From Leishmania donovani (Eukaryota; Euglenozoa; Kinetoplastea; Trypanosomatida; Trypanosomatidae): 55,459 nt of DNA. The position numbers and the translations under genes are program-made. The stretch covers positions 1 to 55,459 of the forward strand of contig NC_018254.1 of NCBI RefSeq assembly GCF_000227135.1. Reading direction: 5' to 3'. The notes beneath the pieces are model-generated. The model did not search any database. It was not told the DNA's origin and was given only the letters and a program-made list of their open reading frames with translations. Each line of letters starts with the position of its first letter. Position 1 is the first letter of the stretch. Shown piece by piece: positions 10,200-19,729 of the stretch.

Positions 10200-10903
10200 G
10201 AGAGAGAAGCGCGAAAAAGGGGGATAAAAATGGGGTACTGATATCGAGGAATGTGTAACTGCTCCGGTGAAGATGGAAGCGACGAGTGGGGAGCTGTACA
10301 AGGCCACCGCGCGTGCGCTCTGTCATATCGAAAAGAAATAAAGCAACAAAAAGAGCGTCGGGAAAAATACGCAAAACAGGGTAGAGGCTATGAGGTCGAC
10401 GCAGCACGTGACGTCACGCAACGCAGCAGCAAGGATACACGTGCGCAAAACGTCCTTGTATCAGACGCAACTACGACGGCCGGTAATGTGTGGCACGTCA
10501 CCCGGCGCGTGCGCATTTGCATTATGTGACGCCCACTACTCCTTCCGCCAAAGCAGTCGAGCGGCAGGTGGCGGTGCTGCAGCACGACCATCCAATGGCG
10601 CGCGAGCGCAGGCAGGCGGTTAACGCGTCTAGACTGCGGCATTCATTGACGAAGACGATGCCGATCCTAGAGAATTGCACAACGTTGCATTTTCGTTCCT
10701 TCTTCACCGCTCTGGTGCGCCGCGCGGTGGATGCGAAAAGAAGAAGAGGGGTAGAGTGGAGTCACGGCAGCTAGAGGAGACGGATGAGCGCAACGCAACC
10801 ACTAAATAATTTGCTAAAAGGCAAAGGAAGCACAGGGACGGAAACGGCCAACGACAAAAGAAAGACGTGCGGCAAGGCGCATCGACACGAGTAGCATTTG
10901 ATA
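10200..10903. other. Intergenic between QTRT2-type gene and STE24
   Basis: 704 bp with no supportable ORF. Short open frames on both strands show no conserved texture. Likely 3' UTR of STE24 and splice region of the QTRT2-type gene. Confidence 0.45.
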
Positions 10904-12187
10904 CTATTCCCGCTTCTTGAGCTCCGCGTCAATCGCCTGCAAGCGCTCGAGCACGGGCGGGTGCGTGTAGTGGAGCGCCGAGTACAGCGGATCCGGTGTT
11001 AGGCTGGCCCGGTTTTCCTTGCTGATCACCAAGAGGGCCTTCTTCATTCCCTCACCACGATTGTGCGTCACGGCGAAGCGGTCCGCTTGAAACTCGTGCC
11101 GCCGCGAAACGTAGCAGAACCCGTATCCGATAAACGTACTCAGGGGCTCGTAGAACATCTCAGCGAAGATGTTAAGCCCGATCACCGGATCCACCTCACC
11201 GAAGCCAAACGCTTCATAGACCCTCTTGTCGAAGACGACCAGGCGTGCACCGTAGGATATCAGCATGAGCTGGCCAAGGGCCATGGCAAGGTTCACGTAG
11301 ATGTGGTTGTGCTTCCAATGGCCAAGCTCGTGGCAGAGCACCGCAATGATGGACTCGTCGTCGTCCCTCAGCTGCTCTAGAATGGTGTCGTAGAGGACGA
11401 TGCGTTTGTTGCTGCCAAAGCCGTAGAAGTAGGCGTTGCTGTGGTGCGAGCGGCGGCTGCCATCGACGACGAAGACCTTCTTCAGCGGGAAGCTCATCTC
11501 CTTGCTGAGGAGTTCAATCTTCTTGTACAGGGTCGACTCCGCGTCGAGCGGGGTAAACTTGTTGAACAGCGGCTGGATAACCGTTGGCATTGCCAGGAGA
11601 AACACAACCAGCATCACAGACATTCCTAAGAAGAGGTATAACGGAAAGCGCTCGCCAAAGCGTTGCACCACAAATTGGATGAGCTTGATCTGCAGAGGGT
11701 ACAGCAGCGTGACGCGGAGAAGCAGCGTTTTCACAATATCCTTTACGAACTCTGTCTTGGTCATCTCGTTGAAGCCGTGCCGGTCCTCAATGTGGAAGTT
11801 CTCGTAGAAGGAGAAGGGGATGTCGAGTACGACGGAGATCAACTCCCCGGCTACGGCGGCGGCGTAGTTATGAGAAAAGGAGCCGGTAGACAAGCTCGCG
11901 CGCTGCGCAACAAGGTAGTACAGGAACGCGGGGAGGCGCAGAAAAATACCCATGTTGGTTATCACGAGTCCCTTCAGATGCTGGAGGAAACTGAACGTGC
12001 TCTTCTCGCCCTCGTACGCCTGCGCCTTCGCAAACTCCTCATCCGTGATGTCCTTCCTGAAATACGATGGCATCTCCTTGGTTTGGTTAGCGCGGCGCTG
12101 GCGCAGCACGAGGTAGGCATCCCACATGCCAATCACATTGAGCGATACGACAGCCGCTCGCAGAAAGAGATTCGGTGAGGATGACAT
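10904..12187 (-). CDS. FACE1: CAAX prenyl protease 1 (STE24/FACE-1), ER zinc metalloprotease
   Basis: 427 residues from the ATG at 12187; the family start context fits MSSSPNLFLRAAVVSLNVIG, and the longer frame upstream lacks conservation. The enzyme removes the C-terminal tripeptide of prenylated CAAX proteins in the ER membrane. The zinc motif HELGH is at 286-290 with the third ligand glutamate at 365 in RRHEFQADRFAV, a spacing (79) close to that of the human enzyme. Multiple membrane helices flank it (for example around 40-110, 150-200 and 290-330), and the conserved ENFHIEDRHGFN segment lies near residue 120. The last four residues are KKRE, which fits a dilysine ER-retrieval signal. Length matches the family (about 420-480). 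Confidence 0.96.
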   Translation of the reverse strand: MSSSPNLFLRAAVVSLNVIGMWDAYLVLRQRRANQTKEMPSYFRKDITDEEFAKAQAYEGEKSTFSFLQHLKGLVITNMGIFLRLPAFLYYLVAQRASLSTGSFSHNYAAAVAGELISVVLDIPFSFYENFHIEDRHGFNEMTKTEFVKDIVKTLLLRVTLLYPLQIKLIQFVVQRFGERFPLYLFLGMSVMLVVFLLAMPTVIQPLFNKFTPLDAESTLYKKIELLSKEMSFPLKKVFVVDGSRRSHHSNAYFYGFGSNKRIVLYDTILEQLRDDDESIIAVLCHELGHWKHNHIYVNLAMALGQLMLISYGARLVVFDKRVYEAFGFGEVDPVIGLNIFAEMFYEPLSTFIGYGFCYVSRRHEFQADRFAVTHNRGEGMKKALLVISKENRASLTPDPLYSALHYTHPPVLERLQAIDAELKKRE

Positions 12188-12274
12188 GTCGTGAGCCTCA
12201 CAGTAAAGAGGTGTGGACAAGAGAGGGAAAGGAAGCTCCACGTGACAATAAGCGAGGCTATCGCGCTAGATGAG

Positions 12275-12354
12275 CTTGCGGCACAGAAAATGCCACAGAG
12301 ACAACAAGGCGAGTGTGAGAAAAAAGAGCGGAAGGAGCGAAAAGAGAGAGAGAG
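12275..12354 (-). promoter_or_regulatory. Polypyrimidine tract and candidate splice acceptor of STE24
   Basis: The transcribed strand is strongly pyrimidine-rich over 12318-12354. The first AG after the tract is at 12275-12276, about 90 bases before the ATG at 12187. Inferred trans-splice signal. Confidence 0.4.
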
Positions 12355-12857
12355 ACACAACGGTGCCAGTGAAAGGGCGAAGGGCTGCGGGCGAGTCCTG
12401 CGGGACGGGCAAAGGCAGATCAGGCGGGGTGAAGCAGACGGAAAAGGAAGAGCGCAAGTCGACCATGCAATGCGGACTCGCCCGCTCACATGTGGATCCA
12501 TCGGAGCACACGCTGAAAAAAGTGTGCGCTAATGCCAGCATTCCGCCCCGTGCTCGCGCAAGGGCCACGATCCCAGACAGGGCCACCTGTTCCGCTGTTC
12601 CTCTTTTCCTTTTCGATCGCCATGCACTTGCGTCCCAGCACAGAAGAAATGCAGCACGGCAGCAGATAGAACGCACCATCTGGGCGCGCTGCTGGGAAAG
12701 GCGACGTCTGCGACGGAGGCCAAAGGAATGAGCACGGTTTTTGGTGATCTCGGTGTTACTCGAAGTTACAAAGCCCTCGGCGTAGTCGCGAGGACGGCAA
12801 GTCTCTCCATTGTCTGGCGTTGCCCTGCCATTCCTCCAGTTGAAGAAATAAGCCTGC
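12355..12857. other. Intergenic between STE24 and the DEAD-box helicase
   Basis: Roughly 500 bp with no recognised gene. It presumably holds the helicase 3' UTR and part of the STE24 5' region. Confidence 0.45.
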
Positions 12858-15221
12858 TCATGCGTCGAACTCGGAGAACTGTAGCGGCCGAATCTTGGGG
12901 CTCTCCTTGCGCCTCTTCTCGGCCCAGTCGCGCGTCAGCTTGCGCTGCTTCTGGGTGAGCATACTGTGGTAGCGATCCTCGTGGTCCAGCTCCACACGCT
13001 GGCGCTTCCTTTTTCCTCTCTCCTCGTCGTGTGAGTTAGTGACGGTGCCCTTTCGGTTGTCACGGGCAAGTGCGCGGTCTTCGCGGATGTAGGCTTGGAG
13101 CTCCCGCTGCACCTCCGATGGGCTCTTGTCGATGCCAAAGCTCTGCGCGACGTGGCCAAGGTGCAGCGTGGAGAAGAAGAGCGACTTCGTTTGCCTTGGC
13201 ATGCCCGCGTAGGCACGCAGGTACGACTGATACGCGAACAGAGCAACGCGGTAAAGGCTCTCCTTGGCGTCCACACCACGCTCGGCGTCACGCTGCATCG
13301 CAAGGCGTGAGATTGCACGCTCGAGCGTGGCCGTACTCTGCATCCACATATGGTTCGAGTTGGGATCCAGCTTGGTAAGGTAGAAGAGAAATGTCTCGTA
13401 CTTGCGCTCCGACATCTCCGCCGCCTCCCTGCTGTTGCTCTGCTGCATCTGCAAGTGGATGAAGTGCGTCAGGTATGCCGCGTAGCCACGCTCGTCCGGT
13501 GCGAGAAACAGGATCGAGTCGCCGCTGTTGCCGATACGCGCCGTGCGACCGATTCGATGCACGTAGCTTGTCGGGTCGATTGGAGGGTCATAATGCACAA
13601 TCCAATCAATCCTCGGCATATCGAGGCCACGGGCAGCCACGTCCGTGCAGAACAGCACGCTCTTGTCGCTGTGGGACTTGCGAGTGCCAAACTTGAAAGC
13701 GTGAAAGACGGCAGCTCTGTCCACCTGTGACATGTTGCCGTGCAGCTTGAAGACGTTGGCGTCCAGGAAAGCGCGCCGCAACGTCGCGGTGCTGTCAAGT
13801 CTCGCATCCCCTTCTATCTCCTCGTCACTCACATCCTCAAATGTGACCACCTCGTCCGTGGCGCTGCCGTTGTCGAGGTGGCGGTTGGCGGCTTCGACCA
13901 TTTTCTTCGTACTCATGGAAGCACCGCGCGAGCGCGTGACCACCTTGCCCTCGTACGACCTTCTGTGAAATGGGGACTGTAGGCGAGAAGCGAGCAGGTA
14001 CAGGAACTCCGTACTGTCCGCCGTTGAAACAAACACGATGATCTTGTTAGCACCAGCGTCCAGCTGGGAGCGAAGAAAGCTGAGAAGAACGGAGAGACGG
14101 TGCTTCACCGGCACCATCACGTAGTGCTGCTTCAACGTTGTCGGGACAGAGAATGTGTCTTGTGTCTCGCCGATGCGGACAATGTTCCTGCGCAGCGCAA
14201 AGTGCGACAGTCGCTCAACGCCCTCTGTGATAGTCGCAGAGACTAGAACGCGCTTCATATCGGACGCATGGTGGCATTTTCTCTCTAGCAGCTCCATAAT
14301 CTCACGCAGAGCCTTTTCAAACCCCATGTCGAGCAGCCGGTCCGCTTCGTCCATGATCACCGTTTGCGCGTGGGCAACGGTGAAGGAAGAAGTGGTCTTG
14401 AGGTGATCGAGCAAACGGCCCGGTGTCGTCACCAGAATCGGGAGGCCTTTGCGCAGCCGCGCCTTCTCCTTGTGCCGGTTCTCGCCGCCGTGGATGCCGC
14501 CGACTGTGATGAACTGCGCGCAGCGCACCAGAGTGGTTACTGTTTCTGTCACCTGCAACACAAGCTCGCGGGTCGGGCACATGATAATGATGAGGGTGCC
14601 CACGTCGCGCGAGATGGGTGTCTTGTCGCACTCCACGAGAAGGCGGTGAAGCGTGGGGAGGGCGTAGGCGAGCGTTTTGCCGCTGCCAGTCTCGCTGCGC
14701 ACCAGGACGTCGCTATCGCTGTCAAGCATTGCCGCCCAGCACAGTTTTTGGATACGGGTGAGGTGCTCGATCTTCATGGACTCCGTCAACGGGCGGAACA
14801 GCTTTGGATGCACCAGCTCCACAAGTGCGGGGAGAGAATCGATGTCTGTTGGATTGGTTGCGCGAAAGCTGGAGGCCTGAACAGCAGAGGCCGCTAACTG
14901 CACAGTCGGTGAGGGAGACTTTCCTGAAGAGATCTTCTTCGGCTCTCGCAAAGACACAGCGTTGGCTTTCGGCTTTTCGGCAGACGCGTGGGACGCAGAG
15001 CCTTCCTTCTTGCTCGCCGCTTTCGCGAGTGGAGGTGGCTGTGCCGCCGGGGCGACAGTGACGCTCTCCACGTCAAACACGTTTTCTGCTTGCATCTTGC
15101 GCATCGCATCTAAGAGGGCGTTCGGGCAGTTTCCAGAGACGCCACGAGACGACAGGAGACGCTGAAGGGCGTCATCTTCGCCCACCTCCGATAAGCCCGA
15201 AACACTAACGTAAGATGACAT
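12858..15221 (-). CDS. DEAD-box ATP-dependent RNA helicase, DDX31/Dbp7-like
   Basis: 787 residues from the ATG at 15221 (MSSYVSVSGL); the frame runs 15 codons further only from GTG. Helicase motifs are present in order: Q-motif region (LTRIQKLCWAAML), motif I (SETGSGKTLAY), Ia (PTRELVLQV), Ib (TPGRLLDHL), II (DEADRLLDMGFE), III (SAT), IV (IIVFVSTADS), V (TDVAARGLDMPRIDW) and VI (HRIGRTAR). An insertion rich in acidic residues lies between motifs IV and V, and a long C-terminal extension ends in a basic, charged tail. This arrangement resembles Dbp7/DDX31, which acts in the nucleolus on 60S ribosome assembly. Subfamily is inferred from architecture; DEAD-box helicase itself is certain. Confidence 0.93.
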   Translation of the reverse strand: MSSYVSVSGLSEVGEDDALQRLLSSRGVSGNCPNALLDAMRKMQAENVFDVESVTVAPAAQPPPLAKAASKKEGSASHASAEKPKANAVSLREPKKISSGKSPSPTVQLAASAVQASSFRATNPTDIDSLPALVELVHPKLFRPLTESMKIEHLTRIQKLCWAAMLDSDSDVLVRSETGSGKTLAYALPTLHRLLVECDKTPISRDVGTLIIIMCPTRELVLQVTETVTTLVRCAQFITVGGIHGGENRHKEKARLRKGLPILVTTPGRLLDHLKTTSSFTVAHAQTVIMDEADRLLDMGFEKALREIMELLERKCHHASDMKRVLVSATITEGVERLSHFALRRNIVRIGETQDTFSVPTTLKQHYVMVPVKHRLSVLLSFLRSQLDAGANKIIVFVSTADSTEFLYLLASRLQSPFHRRSYEGKVVTRSRGASMSTKKMVEAANRHLDNGSATDEVVTFEDVSDEEIEGDARLDSTATLRRAFLDANVFKLHGNMSQVDRAAVFHAFKFGTRKSHSDKSVLFCTDVAARGLDMPRIDWIVHYDPPIDPTSYVHRIGRTARIGNSGDSILFLAPDERGYAAYLTHFIHLQMQQSNSREAAEMSERKYETFLFYLTKLDPNSNHMWMQSTATLERAISRLAMQRDAERGVDAKESLYRVALFAYQSYLRAYAGMPRQTKSLFFSTLHLGHVAQSFGIDKSPSEVQRELQAYIREDRALARDNRKGTVTNSHDEERGKRKRQRVELDHEDRYHSMLTQKQRKLTRDWAEKRRKESPKIRPLQFSEFDA

Positions 15222-15691
15222 GAGGGCAGCTGTGTCAAGCACTGTGTATGTGGTGGTTCTCTTCACTTGCCGTTTTGAGTTCCTCGTTGAGCCAGGTTTT
15301 TCACACGGGAGAGAAGGAGAAAGGAAAAGGATCGCAACAATGCAATGCTAGACGGGCGAGAACACTGGGTCATCAACAGAGAAGGCGCACGCGCAGAGAA
15401 CCAGGAAGGCGGCGAAAGGCATGCAAGCTACGATATCATCCTCAATGAGGATCCTGCGGCGCCAATAGACTCGACCCGCCTAGTGGTGACCTCCTACAAG
15501 CCGCTCGGAGACGTGGGGCATCTTACCCTTAAGCCCCCAACATAAAAAACGGGACAGCATTCAAACCTGTTTGCTGATGCGGTGTTCCTGTCATAATTCT
15601 GTGTCATGCTTGGCAGTCTGCCCTGGCATCCGAACTTCTCAGCTGAACGGTGTGTTATGGTACTTGGCAAAACAAGGGTACCCCAATGACA
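15222..15691. other. Intergenic between helicase and repeat copy A
   Basis: 470 bp with no recognised gene. It is the upstream (5') region of the helicase and the downstream flank of the 70-residue protein gene. Confidence 0.45.
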
Positions 15692-16470
15692 GAGGGACAC
15701 CTCTCACTCTGCGTAGTATCTCAGCGCCCAGCACACCGCACGCCGTATGCGGTGTATGCTCAGACGACTCCCTCTCCCCCCCCCTCTCCTATCCCCTGCC
15801 AGCGCCGGAGCCCCACTTCTCGTGGTGACAAGGGCCGAGAGTGCCTACGACNNNNNNNNNNNNNNNNNNNNNNNNNNNNNNNNNNNNNNNNNNNNNNNNN
15901 NNNNNNNNNNNNNNNNNNNNNNNNNNNNNNNNNNNNNNNNNNNNNNNNNNGCCCCCCCCGGCCCGCGCGCGGGGGGGGGGGGTGGGAGGGGGGGCGGGGG
16001 GGGGGGGGGGGGGGGGGGGTCTGTGCGATGCATGGCCACACTGATGTGTCGGCGGTGGGGCCCTGGGTGGCGTTGCGTCGGGGTGGCCCGCGACAGCGAA
16101 CACGCTTGTGCCGTCCATGTGGTAGGCAGGGTGTCGGCGTGGCTGGAACGCATTGCACCCGGCCCCGACTGCCGTTGCTGGTGCGGGGGGAGGGGGGGGG
16201 GCCTGTGTGCCACCCCTACGGGGATGCACAGCAGGTGGGCGCCGGCGTGACGGGTGCGGGTGTGCGGCGACCTGCAGAGCGCGGCGGTGGTGTGGAGTAT
16301 GAGGCAGGGGCCGTGCTCGGATGGCTGAGCCGGCGCGTTGCTGTAGGGCGTGTGTGTGCAGGGCTGCTTGGCACCACGCGATGTGCCCGTGACAGGGCCC
16401 GGCATAGCGTGGATTGAAGCTAAGCTCCGATGCACCGTGACAGAGAATGGACATGCTAAATAATAAAAAT
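15692..16470 (+). repeat. SIDER-like short retroposon, copy A (inverted relative to the others)
   Basis: One of five near-identical repeats. It is oriented so that the end reading CTCTGCGTAGTATCTCAGCG is on the left and the end reading CACCGTGACAGAGAATGG is on the right, followed by an A-rich tail (TAAATAATAAAAAT, to 16470). I take the A-rich side as the 3' end of a retroposon. The middle is broken by an assembly gap (15852-15950) next to a long G-rich run (about 15970-16019). No protein is encoded. The element starts about 130 bp past the stop of the 70-residue gene and runs against the direction of transcription. Assignment to SIDER (short interspersed degenerate retroposon) is from size, location and A-rich tail; the class is not verified by alignment. 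Confidence 0.7.
15852..15950. other. Assembly gap (99 N) inside repeat copy A
   Basis: Undetermined bases beside a G homopolymer tract. True length and content are unknown. Confidence 0.99.
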
Positions 16471-16601
16471 CGGAAGCGGTGATGTCTGTGAGAGAGACGG
16501 TGCCCCAGCTACTGCATGTAGCGCAGACGTCGGAATAGTGCTGTCAATGCCCTTGGAGGGAAAGGGGGCCGAGGAAGCGCACGCAAAGCGGGACGGAAAT
16601 C

Positions 16602-16814
16602 TTAGTCCCCTTTGCGACTCGCCTTGCTGCGGTACCCCATTTCTGCTATAATCTCCTCCCGCAGCAGCTTTCGTTGGTCGCGACGCTGTTTCACGTTATA
16701 CAGTCGCAGTCCAATCATCAAGGCGCCAAGAATTAAGAAGGCCACCCATCCTTGCTCCACGATGCGAGAAAAAATGGAGCTGTCCGCCTCGACCTTCTGG
16801 TGAGCACGCGGCAT
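16602..16814 (-). CDS. Small single-pass membrane protein, unknown function
   Basis: 70 residues from the ATG at 16814. Residues of about 22-41 (QGWVAFLILGALMIGLRLY) form one membrane helix, followed by a basic, charged C-terminal half (KQRRDQRKLLREEIIAEMGY). The N-terminus is short and polar. Despite its size it has clear membrane-protein texture and no better competing frame. The topology (short lumenal/matrix side, basic cytosolic tail) is inferred. Function is not recognised. Its 3' region contains repeat copy A, so transcript stability could be affected. Confidence 0.65.
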   Translation of the reverse strand: MPRAHQKVEADSSIFSRIVEQGWVAFLILGALMIGLRLYNVKQRRDQRKLLREEIIAEMGYRSKASRKGD

Positions 16815-17269
16815 GATGACAACGGGGACGTGGGCGCGTCGTTGCGTGATAGGGAGGGGAGCGTATCTGCGAAGAAATGCGAAGAGGGGGGAGGGAAAGT
16901 GGCGCTTCGCTGTAGCACGTCATACTGGCACTGACGGAGGCACGGCAAAGTGCGGTGGAGGCAAGAAGACAGGGCACCACGTACCAACGATGGAGCGCTC
17001 GGCCAAGACCAGTTCCGCAGGGCCCAGGACAGAGCGACTTGAACATCAATGCTACCTTATGAAGACCAAAGGTCCCCTCGAAACACCCGTCGAGGTGTAG
17101 AGCCCTTCTCTCCCCGTGCGCCTGTGTGTGCATGCGTTTTCTGTGTGTGTGTGTGTGTGTGTGAGTGTGCGTGTGCGTCAAGTTAATTCGCTTGCGCCCG
17201 AAGTGCGGCGCTCATTGCTCTCTTGTGTCCTCGCCCAACGGATGGCATGTGGACGTTTTCTCTTCTGTT
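16815..17269. other. Intergenic with TG repeat
   Basis: 455 bp without a gene. Contains a TG microsatellite at 17142-17162. Probably the 3' UTR of the EMC10-like gene and 5' region of the 70-residue gene. Confidence 0.45.
17142..17162. repeat. (TG)10 microsatellite
   Basis: Uninterrupted TG units in the intergenic region. Confidence 0.93.
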
Positions 17270-18211
17270 TTACGTGTCGATAGAGTTAGAGTTACAGCCG
17301 CTCAGAGCGATGCGCCCAGCGTCGCCAGCCGTTTCGCCACCACTGCTCTCTGAGCGTGGTGAGGATTTCGCGGCCCGAGTGTAAGAGAAGGAGTGCGCCA
17401 TACGATACATGATGAAGATGGTCGCGAATACAATGGGGGTGTAGTAGCGAATGAACCACGGCTGATGAGCTGCCGAGCGGCGAATGAAGCGCAGCGTCAC
17501 AATGCCGTTTTCAGCCGTCATCGCATCCGCCGTAGAGACGGCCATGCCCGAGCTCAGCGTTCGGTGCGCACGGCGCTTCCGGGAGCGCTTATCGTTCCCC
17601 AGCGCGGCATCCGACACGCCAGCGCCCCGCTTGGACGCGCATGTTCCCTCTACGTTCCTTGTATCGAGAACAATATCGATTGCATACAGGGCCTCCTTCA
17701 TTTGCCACGCCTTCCCTTTGCTCGGCGTGAACGGCGCCCCCAAAGCTTGAATGGCAATCGTGCGCTCGCTGCTGCCGTCACAGGTGCTCCCGTCCGATGA
17801 GCTGCTCAGCACGCCTGAGTAAGCCTTGATGTAAGTGGTGGTCATTCCAGCTACCTGGACCGGGCGCTGCGGGGTAGCAAGGTAGTTCTCCTGGCGCTCG
17901 CACATAACGTAAGAGAGCTCATGGCTGTCCTTCGTCAAAAAGTCAGAGAGCGCTGCTACGCTCAGCGACGACGTGGCCGACCGCCCACTGATTTTCATTT
18001 CGGGCGCTCCTACCTCTTTCCATTCGACGACGGCGGTGTTATTGTGAAACGTGACAGACCCTAATAACGGCAACCGGCACGACGAGACCAACTCCACACT
18101 CCACTCACCCGCGGCGTGGTCGTAGATGTCGGCCGGCAGGTGAAGCTCGTGCGCGGTGGCCGCGGCAGCGATCACCAGGATGCTCAGCAGAAAGAGAAGC
18201 GTCCGCGCCAT
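17270..18211 (-). CDS. EMC10-like ER membrane protein (putative)
   Basis: 313 residues from the ATG at 18211. Residues 1-20 (MARTLLFLLSILVIAAAATA) are a signal peptide. The lumenal part is beta-rich: an opening SVELVSSCRLPLLGSVTFHN segment and a middle section (LSVAALSDFLTKDSHELSYV, then TTYIKAYSGVLSS) that resembles the EMC10 pattern of a short helix followed by GGY-type strands and a cysteine-containing strand. One membrane helix lies near the C-terminus (FIRYYTPIVFATIFIMYRM, about 253-272), followed by a polar tail. EMC10 is a subunit of the ER membrane protein complex that inserts tail-anchored and multipass proteins. The match is by architecture and weak motif likeness. A different type I ER protein is possible. 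Confidence 0.6.
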   Translation of the reverse strand: MARTLLFLLSILVIAAAATAHELHLPADIYDHAAGEWSVELVSSCRLPLLGSVTFHNNTAVVEWKEVGAPEMKISGRSATSSLSVAALSDFLTKDSHELSYVMCERQENYLATPQRPVQVAGMTTTYIKAYSGVLSSSSDGSTCDGSSERTIAIQALGAPFTPSKGKAWQMKEALYAIDIVLDTRNVEGTCASKRGAGVSDAALGNDKRSRKRRAHRTLSSGMAVSTADAMTAENGIVTLRFIRRSAAHQPWFIRYYTPIVFATIFIMYRMAHSFSYTRAAKSSPRSESSGGETAGDAGRIALSGCNSNSIDT

Positions 18212-18679
18212 CCTTCAGCACGGAGGTGAAGCGGCGCGGGTAAGAGTACGAGTGCGGGTACCGGAAGAGCAAAAAGAGGGCACCTGTACGAGTGTGAGCG
18301 GAGGAAAGGGGGGCGGAGGGCAGAAGAAGCAAAGTGCACCGAGCAGGGCGAGAGAGGAGGTACTGCAGCATGAGAGGTTCAGAGAAAGAAGCTGGTGCTA
18401 CGAGTGTCTAATGGAGTATGCGGGCAGCAAGAGCGGAGGCCCGCACATGCGCGCATGATAGCTTGTGAGTGCGTCCTCGATAAGACGCGCGCGTTTGGAG
18501 TTACTCGCGCGTGTTCATCCAGCGCACATCTTTACGAGGAGATGAACGAGGCAAGGCAAAAAAAAAAATCGGGGGCGGCGTTGAGTGGGCAACACCGCAG
18601 CCTGCACCCTTCCCTGCCTTTTTCCGCAACTCCTTGTTTTCATGTTCTGTTCTTCGCTCGGTTGCTGCCGTGCGCACCC
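18212..18679. other. Intergenic between EMC10-like and methyltransferase-like genes
   Basis: 468 bp with no recognised gene. Purine-rich stretches on the plus strand near 18290-18370 read as pyrimidine on the transcribed strand and may serve splicing of the EMC10-like transcript. Confidence 0.42.
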
Positions 18680-19729
18680 TTAGTCGTTGGGATGCGAGTA
18701 GTGCACCCCCTTTTCCACCATCTCGTGCGCAACGGCAAAAAAGGCGTCATCGGCGTCGCGGAGTCGCTCCTGGGCGTCCTGCTCGCGCTCGAGAGTGCAC
18801 CGCAAGGCGTCTTTAATGAATGGGGCATTTGTAAACCATGGCCGCAGCGACGCCACGAACTTCTGCTTCTCCGGCCGGCGATAGGGATTCCACTTGCGAG
18901 GCCGCCGCTTTCCGGTAGGAAGCTGACCGGGGAAGTCGTCGCGCCGCACCGCAGCGTCTCCAAAGTCGGCGGCCACAGAGGAGCACACAGCGTAGTGCAC
19001 TGCGCCGGCGTCACTAACGGCGCACCGCGCACGGACAAAGCGCCACTGCAAAAAACGCCGTACATGGGCAGAGAATGCGTGCGGCGACACGACGAGGAGT
19101 GTACCGTCAGCCTCCAGCATCGACTCGGCGACGAGCAGTCCTTCCCAAAGGTAGGTGTCGACGTCCAAATCGGCGGGAATGTCCATAATCATCAAATCCT
19201 TGCTTGCGGGGCCACAGTAGAGCTCGAGACTGCTCTTCATTGTCGCATCTTGCCGTGCCCCTTCCAGCAATGCCATGGAGGCCGCCTTGCTGCTCGACAC
19301 GGCCAAGGAAGGCCGCCGCTCGCGGTGCCTTTCTCGATGAAACTGCGCGACGTCGAGCAGGGAGAGAGGTAAGCGCACTGCGTTATGGCTGACTGGAGGC
19401 GTCTGTGAACGTCCTGCGCTCAGGATCACAAATTGAGGTTCAGCAGGATCAGCCTCGGGAGCGCGGCTAAACCCCGGAACATCCACGAGGAGATCGAGTG
19501 CGCGAGGTGAGGCCGGCTGAGACGCAACATGCTCTCGGCAATGGTGCACAGGAGTCCGCCCCGCTCGTAAAACTCTGCGGTTGGCGTGTTCAAGAACGCG
19601 CATGGCAAGCACAGGCTGCGGAGTGCTGAGAAGAACCTCTTTCACAGGAACTCGCACTTGCCTTTTCCGCAGCAACATTGGCAGGAGAAGCGAGACTGCA
19701 TGCTCGCCGACAGCCGGTGTTCCGAGCAT
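18680..19729 (-). CDS. Methyltransferase-like protein, possibly mitochondrial and inactive
   Basis: 349 residues from the first ATG at 19729; the longer upstream frame starts at GTG. The C-terminal half has the order expected of the second half of a class I methyltransferase fold: a strand ending in acidic residues (KDLMIMDIPADL, about 215-226), a helix, a strand GTLLVVSP (about 245-252), another helix (FSAHVRRFLQWRFV) and a final strand pair (AVHYAVCSS). The N-terminal half lacks an evident glycine-rich SAM-binding loop. The tail is basic (GKRRPRKWNPYRRPEK), fitting RNA contact. Degenerate methyltransferase folds are known among trypanosomatid mitoribosome assembly factors, which is one possibility. 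No gene name can be given. Confidence 0.68.
   Translation of the reverse strand: MLGTPAVGEHAVSLLLPMLLRKRQVRVPVKEVLLSTPQPVLAMRVLEHANRRVLRAGRTPVHHCREHVASQPASPRALDLLVDVPGFSRAPEADPAEPQFVILSAGRSQTPPVSHNAVRLPLSLLDVAQFHRERHRERRPSLAVSSSKAASMALLEGARQDATMKSSLELYCGPASKDLMIMDIPADLDVDTYLWEGLLVAESMLEADGTLLVVSPHAFSAHVRRFLQWRFVRARCAVSDAGAVHYAVCSSVAADFGDAAVRRDDFPGQLPTGKRRPRKWNPYRRPEKQKFVASLRPWFTNAPFIKDALRCTLEREQDAQERLRDADDAFFAVAHEMVEKGVHYSHPND

Noticed and set aside
15650..16417. Long frames running through repeat copy A and its gap
   Set aside because: They are created by the N stretch and homopolymers and recur on both strands in all five repeats. No retrotransposon protein motif is present.
18395..19372. 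Long plus-strand open frame (325 codons) opposite the methyltransferase-like gene
   Set aside because: It lies mostly antisense to a protein-like minus-strand frame, has shadow-type composition and would be the only plus-strand gene in a unidirectional cluster.
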